NCBI GenBank assembly: GCA_035276685.1
Contig: DATELK010000165.1
Coordinates: forward strand, 1-64,000
Source of the DNA: JACVRN01 sp035276685
GTDB taxonomy: Bacteria > Acidobacteriota > Blastocatellia > Pyrinomonadales > Pyrinomonadaceae
DNA length: 64,000 bases
Direction of reading: 5' to 3'
The position numbers and the translations under genes were made by a program. Of this stretch, positions 34,779 to 44,262 are shown one piece after another. Numbering within the stretch: position 1 is the first letter of the stretch; every line of letters begins with the position of its first letter. The notes under the pieces are model-generated. The model saw only the letters and a list, made by a program, of their open reading frames with translations, searched no databases and was not told the origin of the DNA.

Positions 34779-34850
34779 AAGCTTTTCTGGCCTTCCGCGA
34801 GGGAATGGCTAAAGGATAATCCACCTGCCCGATTGTAACAAAGTCTTTCC

Positions 34851-36560
34851 TTAACGACCCGCGCCATTTTCTTGGCGCGCAATCACCCTGTACATGCTGC
34901 CGGAGTTGAAGAAGAAGAGGGCGGCTCGCGGCGGGCAGCCACGCAGGCGAAAGCTGAGCGCGTCAGGGAAGCGCTCCTGAACTTCAAAGCAGGGCGTCGT
35001 GTCGGCAACTTTCGTGAACACGTCCGAGCGGTTCGTCAGGCGCAAGGTAAAGCGGTCGCCTTCCATCTTCAGCTCGGCCCCGTCAGCCACGGATTGAATG
35101 CTGTGAAGCGAGAGCAGGCGCACTTCTCTCTTCGGCCCGCTCTTCTGGAAGCCGCTGAGCGCTTCCTGAAGGCCGTTGTGAAAGACCGGGACGCCACGCA
35201 GATTGTCCGGGGCGTTGATGACAATCAGGCTCTCTTCGCCTGAAGCGCCGAGCGCCAACTCTTCCTTTATCCTGCGCGCAGTCTCACCCGCCTCTCTCCA
35301 CCTCTGATTCGTTCTGTACAGGCTGACCGAGTAGAAGACTAAGATGCATGCTAGAAGCAGCAGCCGCCACCTTCGCCACTTAATTAGAACGACGCCTAGA
35401 TGTGAGATAAGAAGACAGGTGAAGACGGAAGGCCAGTAGATGAACCTCTCGCCCTGCGTGTCGAAGAGGCTCAGTCGAAGGCTTATGACCGGAAGCAGGC
35501 TCAGCACGAACGAGACGGCAAGAAGCAGCACGAGTTTGTTCTGCAAGTGTCTCGCAGCCTTCTCTTCCGAGTGCCTGCGGCGTCTCAGGAGAAGAAGGAC
35601 GAGAGTCATGAAAACCAGCGCGACGAGTATGAAGACGGCGGACTTGAGCGGCTTGAGAAGAATCTCCGAAAGCTCTGCCGGCGCGGCAGGGACAACGGCT
35701 CTCAGTGTAGCCTGAAGGAAGCGGTCGCGTATCCAGCCGGGCGAAAAGTTCAGGTGCTGCTCCGCGCCGTAGCCTCCGAGCCACGCGCCCAGCCACACGC
35801 GCCGCAACAGCAGAAAGAGCAGCAGCACGGCAAAGAAGAGCACGCTCGTCTTCAAAGCCCGCAAGAGTGGCGCGCGTCGTTTCTCTTCCGCCGCAGAAAG
35901 GTATACGCCGAAGGCGAAGATAATGAAGGGGAGCGATGCGGCCGCCTCTTTTGAGAGCAGCGCGAGCGCAAACGAGATGAGCGCGAGCAGCAGATAAGGT
36001 GCGCGCCGGTTCTCCACATAGAAGACGTAGAGCAGAAGCGCTGCCAGACAGAAGAGCGCGGCCAGCAGGTCTGCGCGACCCGAAATCCAAGAGACCGCCT
36101 CCGTGTGCGAAGGATGAAGCAGAAAGAGCAGGCCCGCCGCCAGCGACACGCGGCGCGCTGACTCTTCTGATAGCTTCTGCGAGCGAAGCAGGAGCAGCCC
36201 CAGCCTGTAAACCAGATAAGAGTTGAGCCCGTGAAGAAGCGCGTTCGTCAGGTGATAACCAAAGGGGCGCTCTCCCCAGACGCGGCTGTCCACTATGTAG
36301 CTGGCTATGAAGAGCGGCCTGAAGAAGCCTCCGTGCTCGCGGCCCCACGCCAGAGACCAGTCGCCTCCGAGAACCCTTCCCACTTGCACGAAGTCGTCCG
36401 AGAGAAAGTAGGAATTTAGGATTGAGTAATAACAGAGGCAGGCAAGCAGAAGAAAGAAGGAGAGAGAAGACAGAAGCGCAAAGACAGAACGCGGGGCATT
36501 TGAATCGGGCTCTCTCTTTAATTCATCATTCTGCATTCTGACTTCTGCATTATTTTTCAT
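34851..36560 (-). CDS. GT-C-like polytopic membrane protein
   Basis: 569 residues with about ten transmembrane segments between residues 25 and 405 and a soluble C-terminal domain. YFLSDDFVQ (about 51-59) is an acidic first-loop motif like those of GT-C glycosyltransferases (PMT, ArnT, TMTC). The N-terminal codons (MKNNAEVRMQNDELKRE) are read from a half copy of palindromic family B; start ATG 36560 overlaps the upstream stop (ATGA). Probably transfers mannose or another sugar from a polyprenyl phosphate; not proven. Confidence 0.72.
   Translation of the reverse strand: MKNNAEVRMQNDELKREPDSNAPRSVFALLSSLSFFLLLACLCYYSILNSYFLSDDFVQVGRVLGGDWSLAWGREHGGFFRPLFIASYIVDSRVWGERPFGYHLTNALLHGLNSYLVYRLGLLLLRSQKLSEESARRVSLAAGLLFLLHPSHTEAVSWISGRADLLAALFCLAALLLYVFYVENRRAPYLLLALISFALALLSKEAAASLPFIIFAFGVYLSAAEEKRRAPLLRALKTSVLFFAVLLLFLLLRRVWLGAWLGGYGAEQHLNFSPGWIRDRFLQATLRAVVPAAPAELSEILLKPLKSAVFILVALVFMTLVLLLLRRRRHSEEKAARHLQNKLVLLLAVSFVLSLLPVISLRLSLFDTQGERFIYWPSVFTCLLISHLGVVLIKWRRWRLLLLACILVFYSVSLYRTNQRWREAGETARRIKEELALGASGEESLIVINAPDNLRGVPVFHNGLQEALSGFQKSGPKREVRLLSLHSIQSVADGAELKMEGDRFTLRLTNRSDVFTKVADTTPCFEVQERFPDALSFRLRGCPPRAALFFFNSGSMYRVIARQENGAGR
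36515..36551. repeat. Palindromic repeat family B, half copy 2
   Basis: Single arm of family B (CTTTAATTCATCATTCTGCA TTCTGACTTCTGCAT) lying inside the 5' end of the membrane-protein gene on the minus strand and read in frame as its first codons. Confidence 0.85.
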
Positions 36561-37114
36561 TCCCAGCTTTTCATGTCTTCTTCAATCAGGGCGGTCAGCA
36601 CGGCGTCGTGCGCCGCCTCGCGAACCGTCAGACCCTTTCGCATGACGCCTTCGCGCACGGCCCCGACTTTTTCCGCAACGCGCTGGCTGGCGAGATTGCC
36701 AACGGCGGCGACTATCTCTATGCGTATGAGCTTCAGCTCCTCAAAGCCGAAGCGCGCGACGAGACGCGCCGCTCGCGTAGCCACGCCTCGGCCCGCCGCG
36801 CTCGTTCTAATCCAGTAGCCCAGATTGCCCCTGCGGTGCAGGTTATTAATCTGGCCTAGGCCTACGCCTCCCAGCATGCGGCCTGATTGAGCGTCCGCTA
36901 CGCGGAAGGCGTAATCCATGCCTTTCTCCCAGACCTCGTCGCGCCTTGAGAGCCACTCGCGCGTTTCTTCAATCGAATAGTCGGGATGGCACCAGGGCAT
37001 CCAGGGTGCAAGCTCTGGTATGGATTCGCGCACGGCTTCATAAAGCTCCTGTGCGTCGTCCGTGGTGTAAGGCCGCAAGCTTATGACGGCGTCGGTCAAT
37101 TCGGTCTTCATCAT
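36557..37114 (-). CDS. GNAT acetyltransferase (RimJ/RimL-like)
   Basis: 185 residues. GNAT core with GGVGLGQINNLHRRGNLGYWI and AcCoA loop GRGVATRAARLVARFG, the RimJ/RimL type that acetylates N-terminal amines of proteins or small amines. Overlaps the downstream membrane-protein gene by four bases (ATGA) and follows a second GNAT gene 25 bases upstream. Confidence 0.88.
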   Translation of the reverse strand: MMKTELTDAVISLRPYTTDDAQELYEAVRESIPELAPWMPWCHPDYSIEETREWLSRRDEVWEKGMDYAFRVADAQSGRMLGGVGLGQINNLHRRGNLGYWIRTSAAGRGVATRAARLVARFGFEELKLIRIEIVAAVGNLASQRVAEKVGAVREGVMRKGLTVREAAHDAVLTALIEEDMKSWE

Positions 37115-37139
37115 TTTTGAATCAAGTAAGCGGGCTGAA

Positions 37140-37718
37140 TTACTTAACGTCTTCGGGCTTCAAGGCAGTGTTGGTCAGTGAAGTCAGCACGTGGTCGCGC
37201 CACGCGCCTCCGACCAGAAGATAGTCTCGCGCGTAGCCTTCGACCACGAAGCCCAGCCGCCTGAGAAGCCGCCCGCTTCTCTCGTTGGTCGGAACGTAGT
37301 TGGCCATGATGCGGTGCAGCCGAAGAGTCCCGAAGGCGTAGTCAATCGCAGCCTCAAGAGCCTCTCGCATCAAGCCCTGTCCTTCCGCGCGCTTTGCTAT
37401 CTTGTAGCCAAGATAGCACGCCTGAAAAGGGCCGCGCACGAAGTTTGTGAAGTTGCAGTCGCCTACGACAGCACGCCCCTCGTCATCACGAAGGAAGAAG
37501 ACGAGCCTCATGGACAAGTCCTGCTCGAACTGCCTGCGGGAAGCTTGAAGATAGTCGCGCCAGAACTTTTCCGTGTAGTAGCCCACAGGCTCGGGCGGAG
37601 CCCACGGCGTAAAGTGCTCCCTGTTCTCCGCAACGTAAGAGAGCATGCGCGGCGCTGCGTCCACACCCGGGATAGTCAGCCGGAGTCTTTCGGTCTCTAT
37701 AACAGGAATGTCGCGCAA
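37140..37718 (-). CDS. GNAT acetyltransferase (RimJ/RimL-like)
   Basis: 192 residues: ETERLRLTIPGVDAAPRML at the N-terminus, QACYLGYKIAKRAEGQGLMREAL as the AcCoA-binding loop, and HRIMANYVPTNERSGRLLRRLGF as the core motif. Distinct from the adjacent GNAT in sequence, so not a recent duplication. Fifteen bases after NAD synthetase, probably its operon partner. Confidence 0.88.
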   Translation of the reverse strand: MRDIPVIETERLRLTIPGVDAAPRMLSYVAENREHFTPWAPPEPVGYYTEKFWRDYLQASRRQFEQDLSMRLVFFLRDDEGRAVVGDCNFTNFVRGPFQACYLGYKIAKRAEGQGLMREALEAAIDYAFGTLRLHRIMANYVPTNERSGRLLRRLGFVVEGYARDYLLVGGAWRDHVLTSLTNTALKPEDVK

Positions 37719-37733
37719 CTGCTTTTGCCCCGT

Positions 37734-39398
37734 CTAAGCCACGGGCGGCGGCACGCGCTTGTAGTGATGCGTGACGGGACGGCGGCGTCCTATGCCTATG
37801 GCGTTCTTGGAGATGATGAGCGTGGGAGGAAGCTGCCTGCGCTTGAACTCGTTGGCGGGCGATTCCACTCGGTTCAGTATGTCGTAGACGAGCTGGCGGT
37901 CGTGCCCCGCCGCGATTATCTCTTCAGGCGTAGCCTTCTGCTCGAAATAGAGCTGAAGGATTGGGTCAAGCTTAGCGTAAGGCGGGAGCGATTGCTCGTC
38001 GTACTGTCCGGGCGCAAGCTCTGCCGAAGGAGCCTTTTCGATGATGGCGCGCGGGATAATCTCGCTCTCGCGGTTGATGTGTCGCGCAAGCGCGTATACT
38101 TCCGTCTTCAAGAGGTCGCCCAAAACAGCGAGGCCGCCGTTCGTGTCGCCGTAGAGCGTGCAGTAGCCAAGCGCAAGCTCAGACTTGTTTCCCGTTGAGA
38201 GCAGAAGCCGCCCCTCCTTGTTGGAGATGGTCATCAGTATGTTTCCGCGCAGGCGCGACTGTAGGTTCTCTGCCGCGAGGGACGAGCCGCCGGTGGAAGG
38301 CTTCACCAAATCAAGCTCCTTCGTCAGCACCTCGAAGGCAGAGGAAATCGGATGCTCTATAGTCTTCATGCCGATTCTTCGCCCAAGCTCCACGGAGTCG
38401 TCAATGGAGCCGCGCGACGAGTAGGGCGAAGGCATCATGACGGAAAGCACGTTCTCTGAGCCGAGCGCCTCGCAGGCCAGCGCCGCCACGACCGCCGAGT
38501 CTATGCCGCCCGAGAGGCCCAGCACTGCGGTCGTGAACCTGTTCTTGCGCGCGTAGTCGTGTATGCCGAGAACGAGAGCGCGCCTCACCGTCTCTATGTC
38601 GTTACCGGGCAGGCAGTACGCGTCCGCCACTCCGCATTCCAAATCAACCGTGCCGAAGAACTCTTCGAAGGGCGGTGCCTGCATGATTATCTCGCCGCGA
38701 CAATCGGCCACGATGCTCGCGCCGTCGAAGATGATGCCGTCGTTGCCGCCGACGAGATTGACGAAGACTATGGGGAGGCCCGCGAGCTTGGCCCTGTGCC
38801 TGACCATGTTGCAGCGCATGCCCATCTTGGCCTTGTTGAAGGGCGAAGCGTTGATGGAGACGAGCACGCTGGCTCCCATCTCAATCAGCTCGTCCGCAGG
38901 GTCGTGCGGGTAGAGCCTCTCTTTCCAGAAGGTCTTGTCGTTCCAGAGGTCTTCGCAGACGGCCACGCCCAGAGAGGCCTGCTCCATGCGGAACAGTTGG
39001 CGCTCGCGCGAAGGCTCGAAATAGCGCGGGTCGTCAAAGACATCGTATTCCGGCAGAAGCGTCTTGTCGGCAAAGCCCAGAAGCCGCCGGTTGCGAATCA
39101 CCGCGGCGGAGTTGTATAGGCGACGCCCCGATGGAGGCTCCGTAGGCCGCACCGTGCCAATCACAGCCGTCAATCCATCCGTCGCCTCTATTATCTTATC
39201 CAGCGGCGCGAGCGAACGGCTCGCCACGTCACGGTCTAGAAACCAGTCGAACGACATGTAGCCCTGAACGGCAGTCTCAGGCAGCACGACAAGGTCGCTT
39301 CTATCTTCCCTCGCGCGCTCTATAGCCCGCAGGATGCTCGCCGTGTTCCCCTCGTAATCGCCATTCGTAGTATTTATCTGCCCGATAGTGACGCGCAT
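37734..39398 (-). CDS. nadE: Glutamine-dependent NAD+ synthetase
   Basis: 554 residues. N-terminal glutaminase (nitrilase fold, about 1-270) with VVLPETAVQGY (catalytic Glu), a Lys and Cys in GVAVCEDLWND; C-terminal synthetase (about 285-554) with the PP-loop LGLSGGIDSAVVAAL and STGNKSELALGY, as in two-domain NadE. It makes NAD+ from deamido-NAD+, ATP and glutamine. The start ATG 39398 gives a normal MRVTIGQIN terminus. Confidence 0.95.
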   Translation of the reverse strand: MRVTIGQINTTNGDYEGNTASILRAIERAREDRSDLVVLPETAVQGYMSFDWFLDRDVASRSLAPLDKIIEATDGLTAVIGTVRPTEPPSGRRLYNSAAVIRNRRLLGFADKTLLPEYDVFDDPRYFEPSRERQLFRMEQASLGVAVCEDLWNDKTFWKERLYPHDPADELIEMGASVLVSINASPFNKAKMGMRCNMVRHRAKLAGLPIVFVNLVGGNDGIIFDGASIVADCRGEIIMQAPPFEEFFGTVDLECGVADAYCLPGNDIETVRRALVLGIHDYARKNRFTTAVLGLSGGIDSAVVAALACEALGSENVLSVMMPSPYSSRGSIDDSVELGRRIGMKTIEHPISSAFEVLTKELDLVKPSTGGSSLAAENLQSRLRGNILMTISNKEGRLLLSTGNKSELALGYCTLYGDTNGGLAVLGDLLKTEVYALARHINRESEIIPRAIIEKAPSAELAPGQYDEQSLPPYAKLDPILQLYFEQKATPEEIIAAGHDRQLVYDILNRVESPANEFKRRQLPPTLIISKNAIGIGRRRPVTHHYKRVPPPVA

Positions 39399-39428
39399 GA
39401 TTTATGTACCTTTAGAATTTTTGTCCGG

Positions 39429-39638
39429 CTACGCAGCGTCAACATAACTGACGTAGCTTGTCGGCTCAGGAATTGGCAGGCCGTCTTCCCGCATTCCTTT
39501 TAGATGGAACTCAATCGCCTCACGAATCTGCTCTTCAGTCTCTTCAATAGTTTTGCCGGTCGCCACGCAGCCCGGCAAGTCAGGAACATAGGCCGAATAG
39601 TTCCCCTCAGCTTTTTCTATCACGAAAGCATACCGCAT
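39429..39638 (-). CDS. hicB: HicB-type antitoxin (short form)
   Basis: 69 residues: RYAFVIEKAEGNYSAYVPDLPGCVATGKTIEETEEQIREAI is the partial RNase-H-like HicB fold. The DNA-binding (RHH or HTH) tail is absent, as in the short HicB variants. It follows hicA by 2 bases, the usual order toxin then antitoxin. Confidence 0.9.
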   Translation of the reverse strand: MRYAFVIEKAEGNYSAYVPDLPGCVATGKTIEETEEQIREAIEFHLKGMREDGLPIPEPTSYVSYVDAA

Positions 39639-39640
39639 AT

Positions 39641-39835
39641 TTATTTGATTCCTTTCAACTGAGCCTGCTTCAAAATACTGTTTAATGTGCCGGGAGCCAG
39701 GTCATCACCAGGCTTGCCAGGAATCGTGACTCGCCCCGCCTTAATTTGGTGCTTGTATTGTCTATGGCTTCCCTGCGTACTGACAAGATACCAGCCATCC
39801 TTTTCAATCAGCTTAATAACATCGCGCACCTTCAT
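39641..39835 (-). CDS. hicA: HicA-type mRNA interferase toxin
   Basis: 64 residues with the HicA double-stranded-RNA-binding fold and catalytic His in GSHRQYKH (His about 23). RNase toxin that cuts mRNA in translation. The pair is A+T-richer than its neighbours, which fits acquisition by transfer. Start is ATG at 39835. Confidence 0.92.
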   Translation of the reverse strand: MKVRDVIKLIEKDGWYLVSTQGSHRQYKHQIKAGRVTIPGKPGDDLAPGTLNSILKQAQLKGIK

Positions 39836-39936
39836 AACAGTCTAATGTCCAAGCTGTAAAGCTTCGCCTCGTGTTGATGCAAGCATATCCTTTTCAAGCA
39901 GAAATGTCTTGGCCCTCTTAATGAGCGATTACGCTC

Positions 39937-41532
39937 TCAATCATCTCGCCTGTGGCCGCCGCCGCCCGGCGTCTCTATCCTTATGCGAGCGCCAGCGTCA
40001 GCCTGCCAGTTGCCTTTAGAAGTTATCCTGCGCTTTTTCCCGCCCGGCTCTATCAGAAAGTCTCTTCCCATTCGGCCGTCCGCTCCGCCCGCCAGTCCGT
40101 AAGGCGCTCGCTCGCGTCTATCTGCAAGAAGCGAGACGCGCGCAGGGACAAGCGTCTCAATCTCTCGCACTACGCCGTCGCCGCCTTTGCGTTTACCCTT
40201 CCCGCCTGAGCCCCTGCGAATACTATACTCGCGCACGCGCAGGGGGTAAGCGTATTCGAGCGCTTCGGCGGGCGTGTTGAGGCTGTTGGTCATGTGCGTG
40301 TGAACGGCGCTCATGCCGTCTGCGGCGGGCCTTGCTCCCATGCCGCCCGCGACCGTTTCGTAATAAGCGAACTCAGCGCCCGTGCGCTCGTCCATGCCGC
40401 CTATGGTCAGGTTGTTCATGGTGCCCTGGCTCGCGGCGGGAATCCTTTCGGGCAGGGCCTTTGAGAGCGCGCGAAAGAGCACGTCAACTATGCGTTGAGA
40501 AGTCTCCACGTTGCCGCCAGCGACCGATGCGGGATGCTCCGCGTTAACGACTGTGCCACTGGGCGCGAAGACCTCTATCGGCTCCATGAGACCAGCGCTC
40601 GCGGGCACGTCGCCCTCGACCAGACAACGGAAGACGTAAGAGACGGCTGAGACAGTAATGGCCTCCACGGCGTTGATTGCGCCAGTGACCTGCGGCGCGC
40701 TCCCTGTGAAATCCACGCGGGCGCGCTCTCCCTTAATCTCTACGCGAACCGAGATGGTAACGTCTCGCTCGCCTGCCCCGTCATCATCCAGCGCGTCCTG
40801 CGCGGTGTAAGAGCCGTCGGGAATGGCCGCGATTGCACGGCGCATGAGCCGCGCAGAATAATCTATCAAGTGCGAGGCGTAAGAGAGAGCTTCTCGCGCC
40901 CCGCGTCTTTCCAGAATCTCAAGGAGCCGCGTCGCGCCTGTCTTAAGCGAGCCTATCTGAGCTTCGAAATCAGCGCGCCTCTCCTTAGCTCCGCGCACGT
41001 TGGCCAGCACGAGCCGCATCATCTCTTCGTCAACTCTACCTTCGCGCACGAGCCTCACGGGCGGAATCCTCAAGCCCTCGCCGTACACGTCCCCGGCCAT
41101 CCCCATAGAGCCGGGCGTGCCGCCTCCTATGTCAGCATGATGCGCGCGGTTGGCAACGAAGAACAGCGGCCGGGGAAAAGAGCGCCTTCTCTTTCTTCCC
41201 TCTTCCTGAAAGACTCCTGTGACGAGCGTCACGTCCGGCAGGTGCGTGCCGCCCGCGAAGGGGTCGTTAAGAGCCACCACGTCGCCGGGCGCTAACTCGA
41301 AAGACTCAAGCGCGGCGGCCACGGCCATAGGCATCGAGCCGAGATGCACGGGCATGTGGTCGCCCTGCGCTATGACTCGCCCTTCGGCGTCGAAGACGGC
41401 GCACGAGTAGTCGCGACGCTCCTTTATGTTTGGAGAGAAGGCCGTGCGCCTGAGCGCGACTCCCATCTCTTCGGCCACCGAAGTGTAGAGAGCGCGGTAG
41501 ATTTCCAGCGTCGTAGGGTCAAATCTGCTCAT
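39937..41532 (-). CDS. Hydantoinase B / N-methylhydantoinase B family
   Basis: 531 residues: LEIYRALYTSVAEEMGVALRRTAFSPNIKERRD at the N-terminus and FAGGTHLPDVTLVTGVF and PGGGGHRRDD at the ends identify the HyuB family, which with HyuA splits cyclic amides (hydantoin, 5-oxoproline, acetone carboxylase-like reactions) using ATP. Overlaps HyuA by ATGA, so translation is coupled. Real substrate unknown. Confidence 0.92.
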   Translation of the reverse strand: MSRFDPTTLEIYRALYTSVAEEMGVALRRTAFSPNIKERRDYSCAVFDAEGRVIAQGDHMPVHLGSMPMAVAAALESFELAPGDVVALNDPFAGGTHLPDVTLVTGVFQEEGRKRRRSFPRPLFFVANRAHHADIGGGTPGSMGMAGDVYGEGLRIPPVRLVREGRVDEEMMRLVLANVRGAKERRADFEAQIGSLKTGATRLLEILERRGAREALSYASHLIDYSARLMRRAIAAIPDGSYTAQDALDDDGAGERDVTISVRVEIKGERARVDFTGSAPQVTGAINAVEAITVSAVSYVFRCLVEGDVPASAGLMEPIEVFAPSGTVVNAEHPASVAGGNVETSQRIVDVLFRALSKALPERIPAASQGTMNNLTIGGMDERTGAEFAYYETVAGGMGARPAADGMSAVHTHMTNSLNTPAEALEYAYPLRVREYSIRRGSGGKGKRKGGDGVVREIETLVPARVSLLADRRERAPYGLAGGADGRMGRDFLIEPGGKKRRITSKGNWQADAGARIRIETPGGGGHRRDD

Positions 41533-43574
41533 GGCTCTATGATGATGTTCCCGTGCGGGTCAACTCGCGCGCGAGCGCCCGCAGGCACGAGCGTCGTCGC
41601 GGAGTACTCCGTGACGATGCAGGGAGAGACGAGACGCGCGCCCGGCCTCAGCTCATGACGACGATAGAGGGCCGTGCGCTCCGGTCTGCTCGCTGAAAAA
41701 TAGACCTTCGCGTAATCATGCGGGCGGGCGGGACGACGAACGACTTTCGCCGCGCTGCGCGTCTCAGGCTTTTCGACTATGCCTGACGAGCGAAGACGCG
41801 CGCTCACTATCTCGACCGCGTTGCCGGGCTGCGAGTAGCCGTAGCGCGCTTGGTGTGCGGCGTGAAAGCTACTGGCGACGCTCATGCGCGGCCTCCACTT
41901 TATCTCAAGCTCAAACGACTGCCCCTTGTAGCGCACGGCCAGCAGTCTTTCATGACGCTGCACGGATTCGCCGAAGCCTTCACTGCGGAGCGCCCTCAGC
42001 GCCTCCCGCTCCATCTCTCGGAAGGCGCGCTCGATTTTCGCATCGCTTCCCTCGCCAGCTTCGAGCATGACGGTGCGGCTCCAGTCCTTGACCACGTCTG
42101 CCGCGAGCGCGCCCAGGGCCGAAAGACCTCCGGCCATCTCAGGCGCAAGGACACGAGCGGCACGAAGGGCTCTCGCAAGCTCTACTGCGTGAAGACCGCC
42201 CGCGCCTCCGAAAGGGACGAGCGTAAAATCGCGCGCATCAAACCCGCGCTCAATGGAGATGGTGCGAAGCGCACGCTCCATCTGCATCCGCACGACGCGC
42301 AGCACGCCCTGCGCCGCCTCTATCACGCCGACTCTGCGGCGGGCAGCGCGGCTCATCTCTTCACTCAAGCTCTGCAAGGCAAGTCGAGCGCGTTTTTCAT
42401 CAAGCTGAAACTCTCCGCCTAAAAGCCCCGCGCCTCCGAAATGATTGAGCAACAGATGCGCGTCCGTCACGGTGGGCAGAAGCGACCGCCCGTAGCACGC
42501 GGGCCCCGGGTCTGCGCCCGCAGACTCAGGCCCGACGCGCAGGGAACCGCCTTCGTCTACACGCGCGATGGAGCCTCCGCCCGCGCCTACCGTGTGTATG
42601 TCCATGATGGAGACGGCGACGGGCATCCCCGCCACCAGGGCTTCGCGCGTCATACGCATTCCTTCTCGCGTACAAAGCGCCACGTCCGTAGAGGTGCCGC
42701 CCATGTCGAAGGTGATGATGTTCTCTAGACGAGCGCGGCGCGTCACGTCGAGCGCCCCGACCACTCCGCCCGCAGGGCCCGAGAGAATCGTTCGCACTGG
42801 CTCATCACTTGCGACGCTCGCGGAGATGCTTCCGCCCGAAGACTGCATCACGCGAAGCGAGCGCGCCGCCGTTCTCTTCAAACGGTTCAGATATTTTCCC
42901 ATCAGGGGCTGTAGATAAGCGTTGATGACGATTGTTGAGGTGCGCTCGTACTCGCGGTACTCGGGCAGTATGCGGTGAGAGACGGAGAGCGGAATCTTAA
43001 GAGCCGACAGGGCGCGCTCAATCAACCGCTCGTGTTCCGGGTGAAGAAAGGAGAAGAGCAGCGAGACGGCGACCGACTCTACACGCGCCCGCTTCAGTTT
43101 CCTGACGAGCCCTGAAAGAGCTGCTTCGTCAAGCTCTACGAGCACCTCTCCTGTGGCCGTCACTCGCTCACGCACGCCGAGCCTCAGGCTCGCAGGCACA
43201 AGCGGCTCAGGCTTACGCGCGTCCAAATCATAAAGCAGGGGCCGCGCCTGCCTGCCTATTTCCAACACGTCCTCGAAACCTTCCGTAGTCACGAGCGCCG
43301 TGCGAGCCCCTCGCCTTTCCAGCAGCGCGTTCGTGCCGACGGTCGTGCCGTGTATGACCTCTATCTCTTCCAGGGAAACATTGGTTGTGCGGGCTACGCG
43401 ACGCAAGCCCTCGGTGATGGCCAGGGACGGGTCTGCGGGTGTCGAGGCGAGCTTGAAAATCTCTAAACCTTCCGTCCCTTCGTAGACGAAATCCGTGAAC
43501 GTCCCGCCGGTGTCCACGCCGACGCGCACGACGCTCCGCTCAGTCTTAGCTTTCCTTCGTTGTTTCGCTGGCAC
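41529..43574 (-). CDS. Hydantoinase A / 5-oxoprolinase A family
   Basis: 681 residues. ATPase-fold N-terminus VGVDTGGTFTDFVY, central domain with ILSGPAGGVVGAL and FDMGGTSTDVAL. GTG start at 43574, which overlaps the cyclase gene by 29 bases. Forms a heteromer with HyuB that ATP-dependently opens cyclic imides or oxoproline. Confidence 0.93.
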   Translation of the reverse strand: MPAKQRRKAKTERSVVRVGVDTGGTFTDFVYEGTEGLEIFKLASTPADPSLAITEGLRRVARTTNVSLEEIEVIHGTTVGTNALLERRGARTALVTTEGFEDVLEIGRQARPLLYDLDARKPEPLVPASLRLGVRERVTATGEVLVELDEAALSGLVRKLKRARVESVAVSLLFSFLHPEHERLIERALSALKIPLSVSHRILPEYREYERTSTIVINAYLQPLMGKYLNRLKRTAARSLRVMQSSGGSISASVASDEPVRTILSGPAGGVVGALDVTRRARLENIITFDMGGTSTDVALCTREGMRMTREALVAGMPVAVSIMDIHTVGAGGGSIARVDEGGSLRVGPESAGADPGPACYGRSLLPTVTDAHLLLNHFGGAGLLGGEFQLDEKRARLALQSLSEEMSRAARRRVGVIEAAQGVLRVVRMQMERALRTISIERGFDARDFTLVPFGGAGGLHAVELARALRAARVLAPEMAGGLSALGALAADVVKDWSRTVMLEAGEGSDAKIERAFREMEREALRALRSEGFGESVQRHERLLAVRYKGQSFELEIKWRPRMSVASSFHAAHQARYGYSQPGNAVEIVSARLRSSGIVEKPETRSAAKVVRRPARPHDYAKVYFSASRPERTALYRRHELRPGARLVSPCIVTEYSATTLVPAGARARVDPHGNIIIEP

Positions 43575-44247
43575 GCCTGATTAAACCGAAAGCCCTGACG
43601 GGAAATGTTCCGAACGCTTTGACCTTGACCGGCACCGCAAAGAAGCGAAAGCCGCTCTCGGGCAGAGACGAAAGGTTGCACATGTGCTCCACTATCGCGA
43701 TGCCCGCCCTGAGCAGAACGGAATGCGCGGGCCTAGTCGAGTCTGCGGTGTCGTCTATGTTGTATGAGTCTATGCCTACTAGGCGCGCTCCGCCGTCTCT
43801 TAAAGCTTCCGCCGCATCGCGCGTCAGAAAGGGATGACCCTCGAAGTACTGCTCCGTGCGCCAGTGCGCGTCCCAGCCGGTGTGAACCAGCACGGCCTTG
43901 TCCCCGACATCAACGCCTTGAAAACGGCTCGCGTCAATAGCACGTCTCTCTTTATCTTTCACGCGCACGACTACGGCTTCGAGGTCTGCAAGCTGCGACA
44001 GGGGAAGCTCCGAGAGGTCTCGGCCGTCCGCGTACCTGTGAAAGGGAGAGTCAAGATAGGTTCCTGTGTTGGCGACCATATCTATCTTCGCTATGTGAAA
44101 CTCCGTGCCCTCCGCGTAGAGCTTGCGCGACTCTTCGCGGCCCAGAAAATCGGTGATGACGGGCGCGGGCAGGCCTCTATAAGTAACCATTCCGTCCTCA
44201 ACCGTGTGGCTGAGGTCAACTAAAAGATTGTCCCTGTCGCTCATCAT
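43546..44247 (-). CDS. Cyclase-family protein (kynurenine formamidase-like), altered metal motif
   Basis: 233 residues of the cyclase/KynB family: DLSHTVEDGMVTYRGLPAP, and NTGTYLDSPFHRYADG at the metal site. The canonical zinc motif is HxGTHxDxPxH; here it is N60-T-G-T-Y64-L-D66-S-P-F-H70, so both His ligands of the first half are replaced while Asp66 and His70 remain. In family members with the canonical site the reaction is hydrolysis of an N-formyl or cyclic amide; activity here is uncertain. Confidence 0.82.
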   Translation of the reverse strand: MMSDRDNLLVDLSHTVEDGMVTYRGLPAPVITDFLGREESRKLYAEGTEFHIAKIDMVANTGTYLDSPFHRYADGRDLSELPLSQLADLEAVVVRVKDKERRAIDASRFQGVDVGDKAVLVHTGWDAHWRTEQYFEGHPFLTRDAAEALRDGGARLVGIDSYNIDDTADSTRPAHSVLLRAGIAIVEHMCNLSSLPESGFRFFAVPVKVKAFGTFPVRAFGLIRRASETTKES

Positions 44248-44262
44248 CTTCGTTGAAGCTTC

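Noticed and set aside
35380..36348. A 322-residue open frame antisense-frame to the GT-C-like membrane gene
   Set aside because: Arg/Ala-rich translation without hydrophobic segments or motifs, lying wholly inside a well-supported gene.
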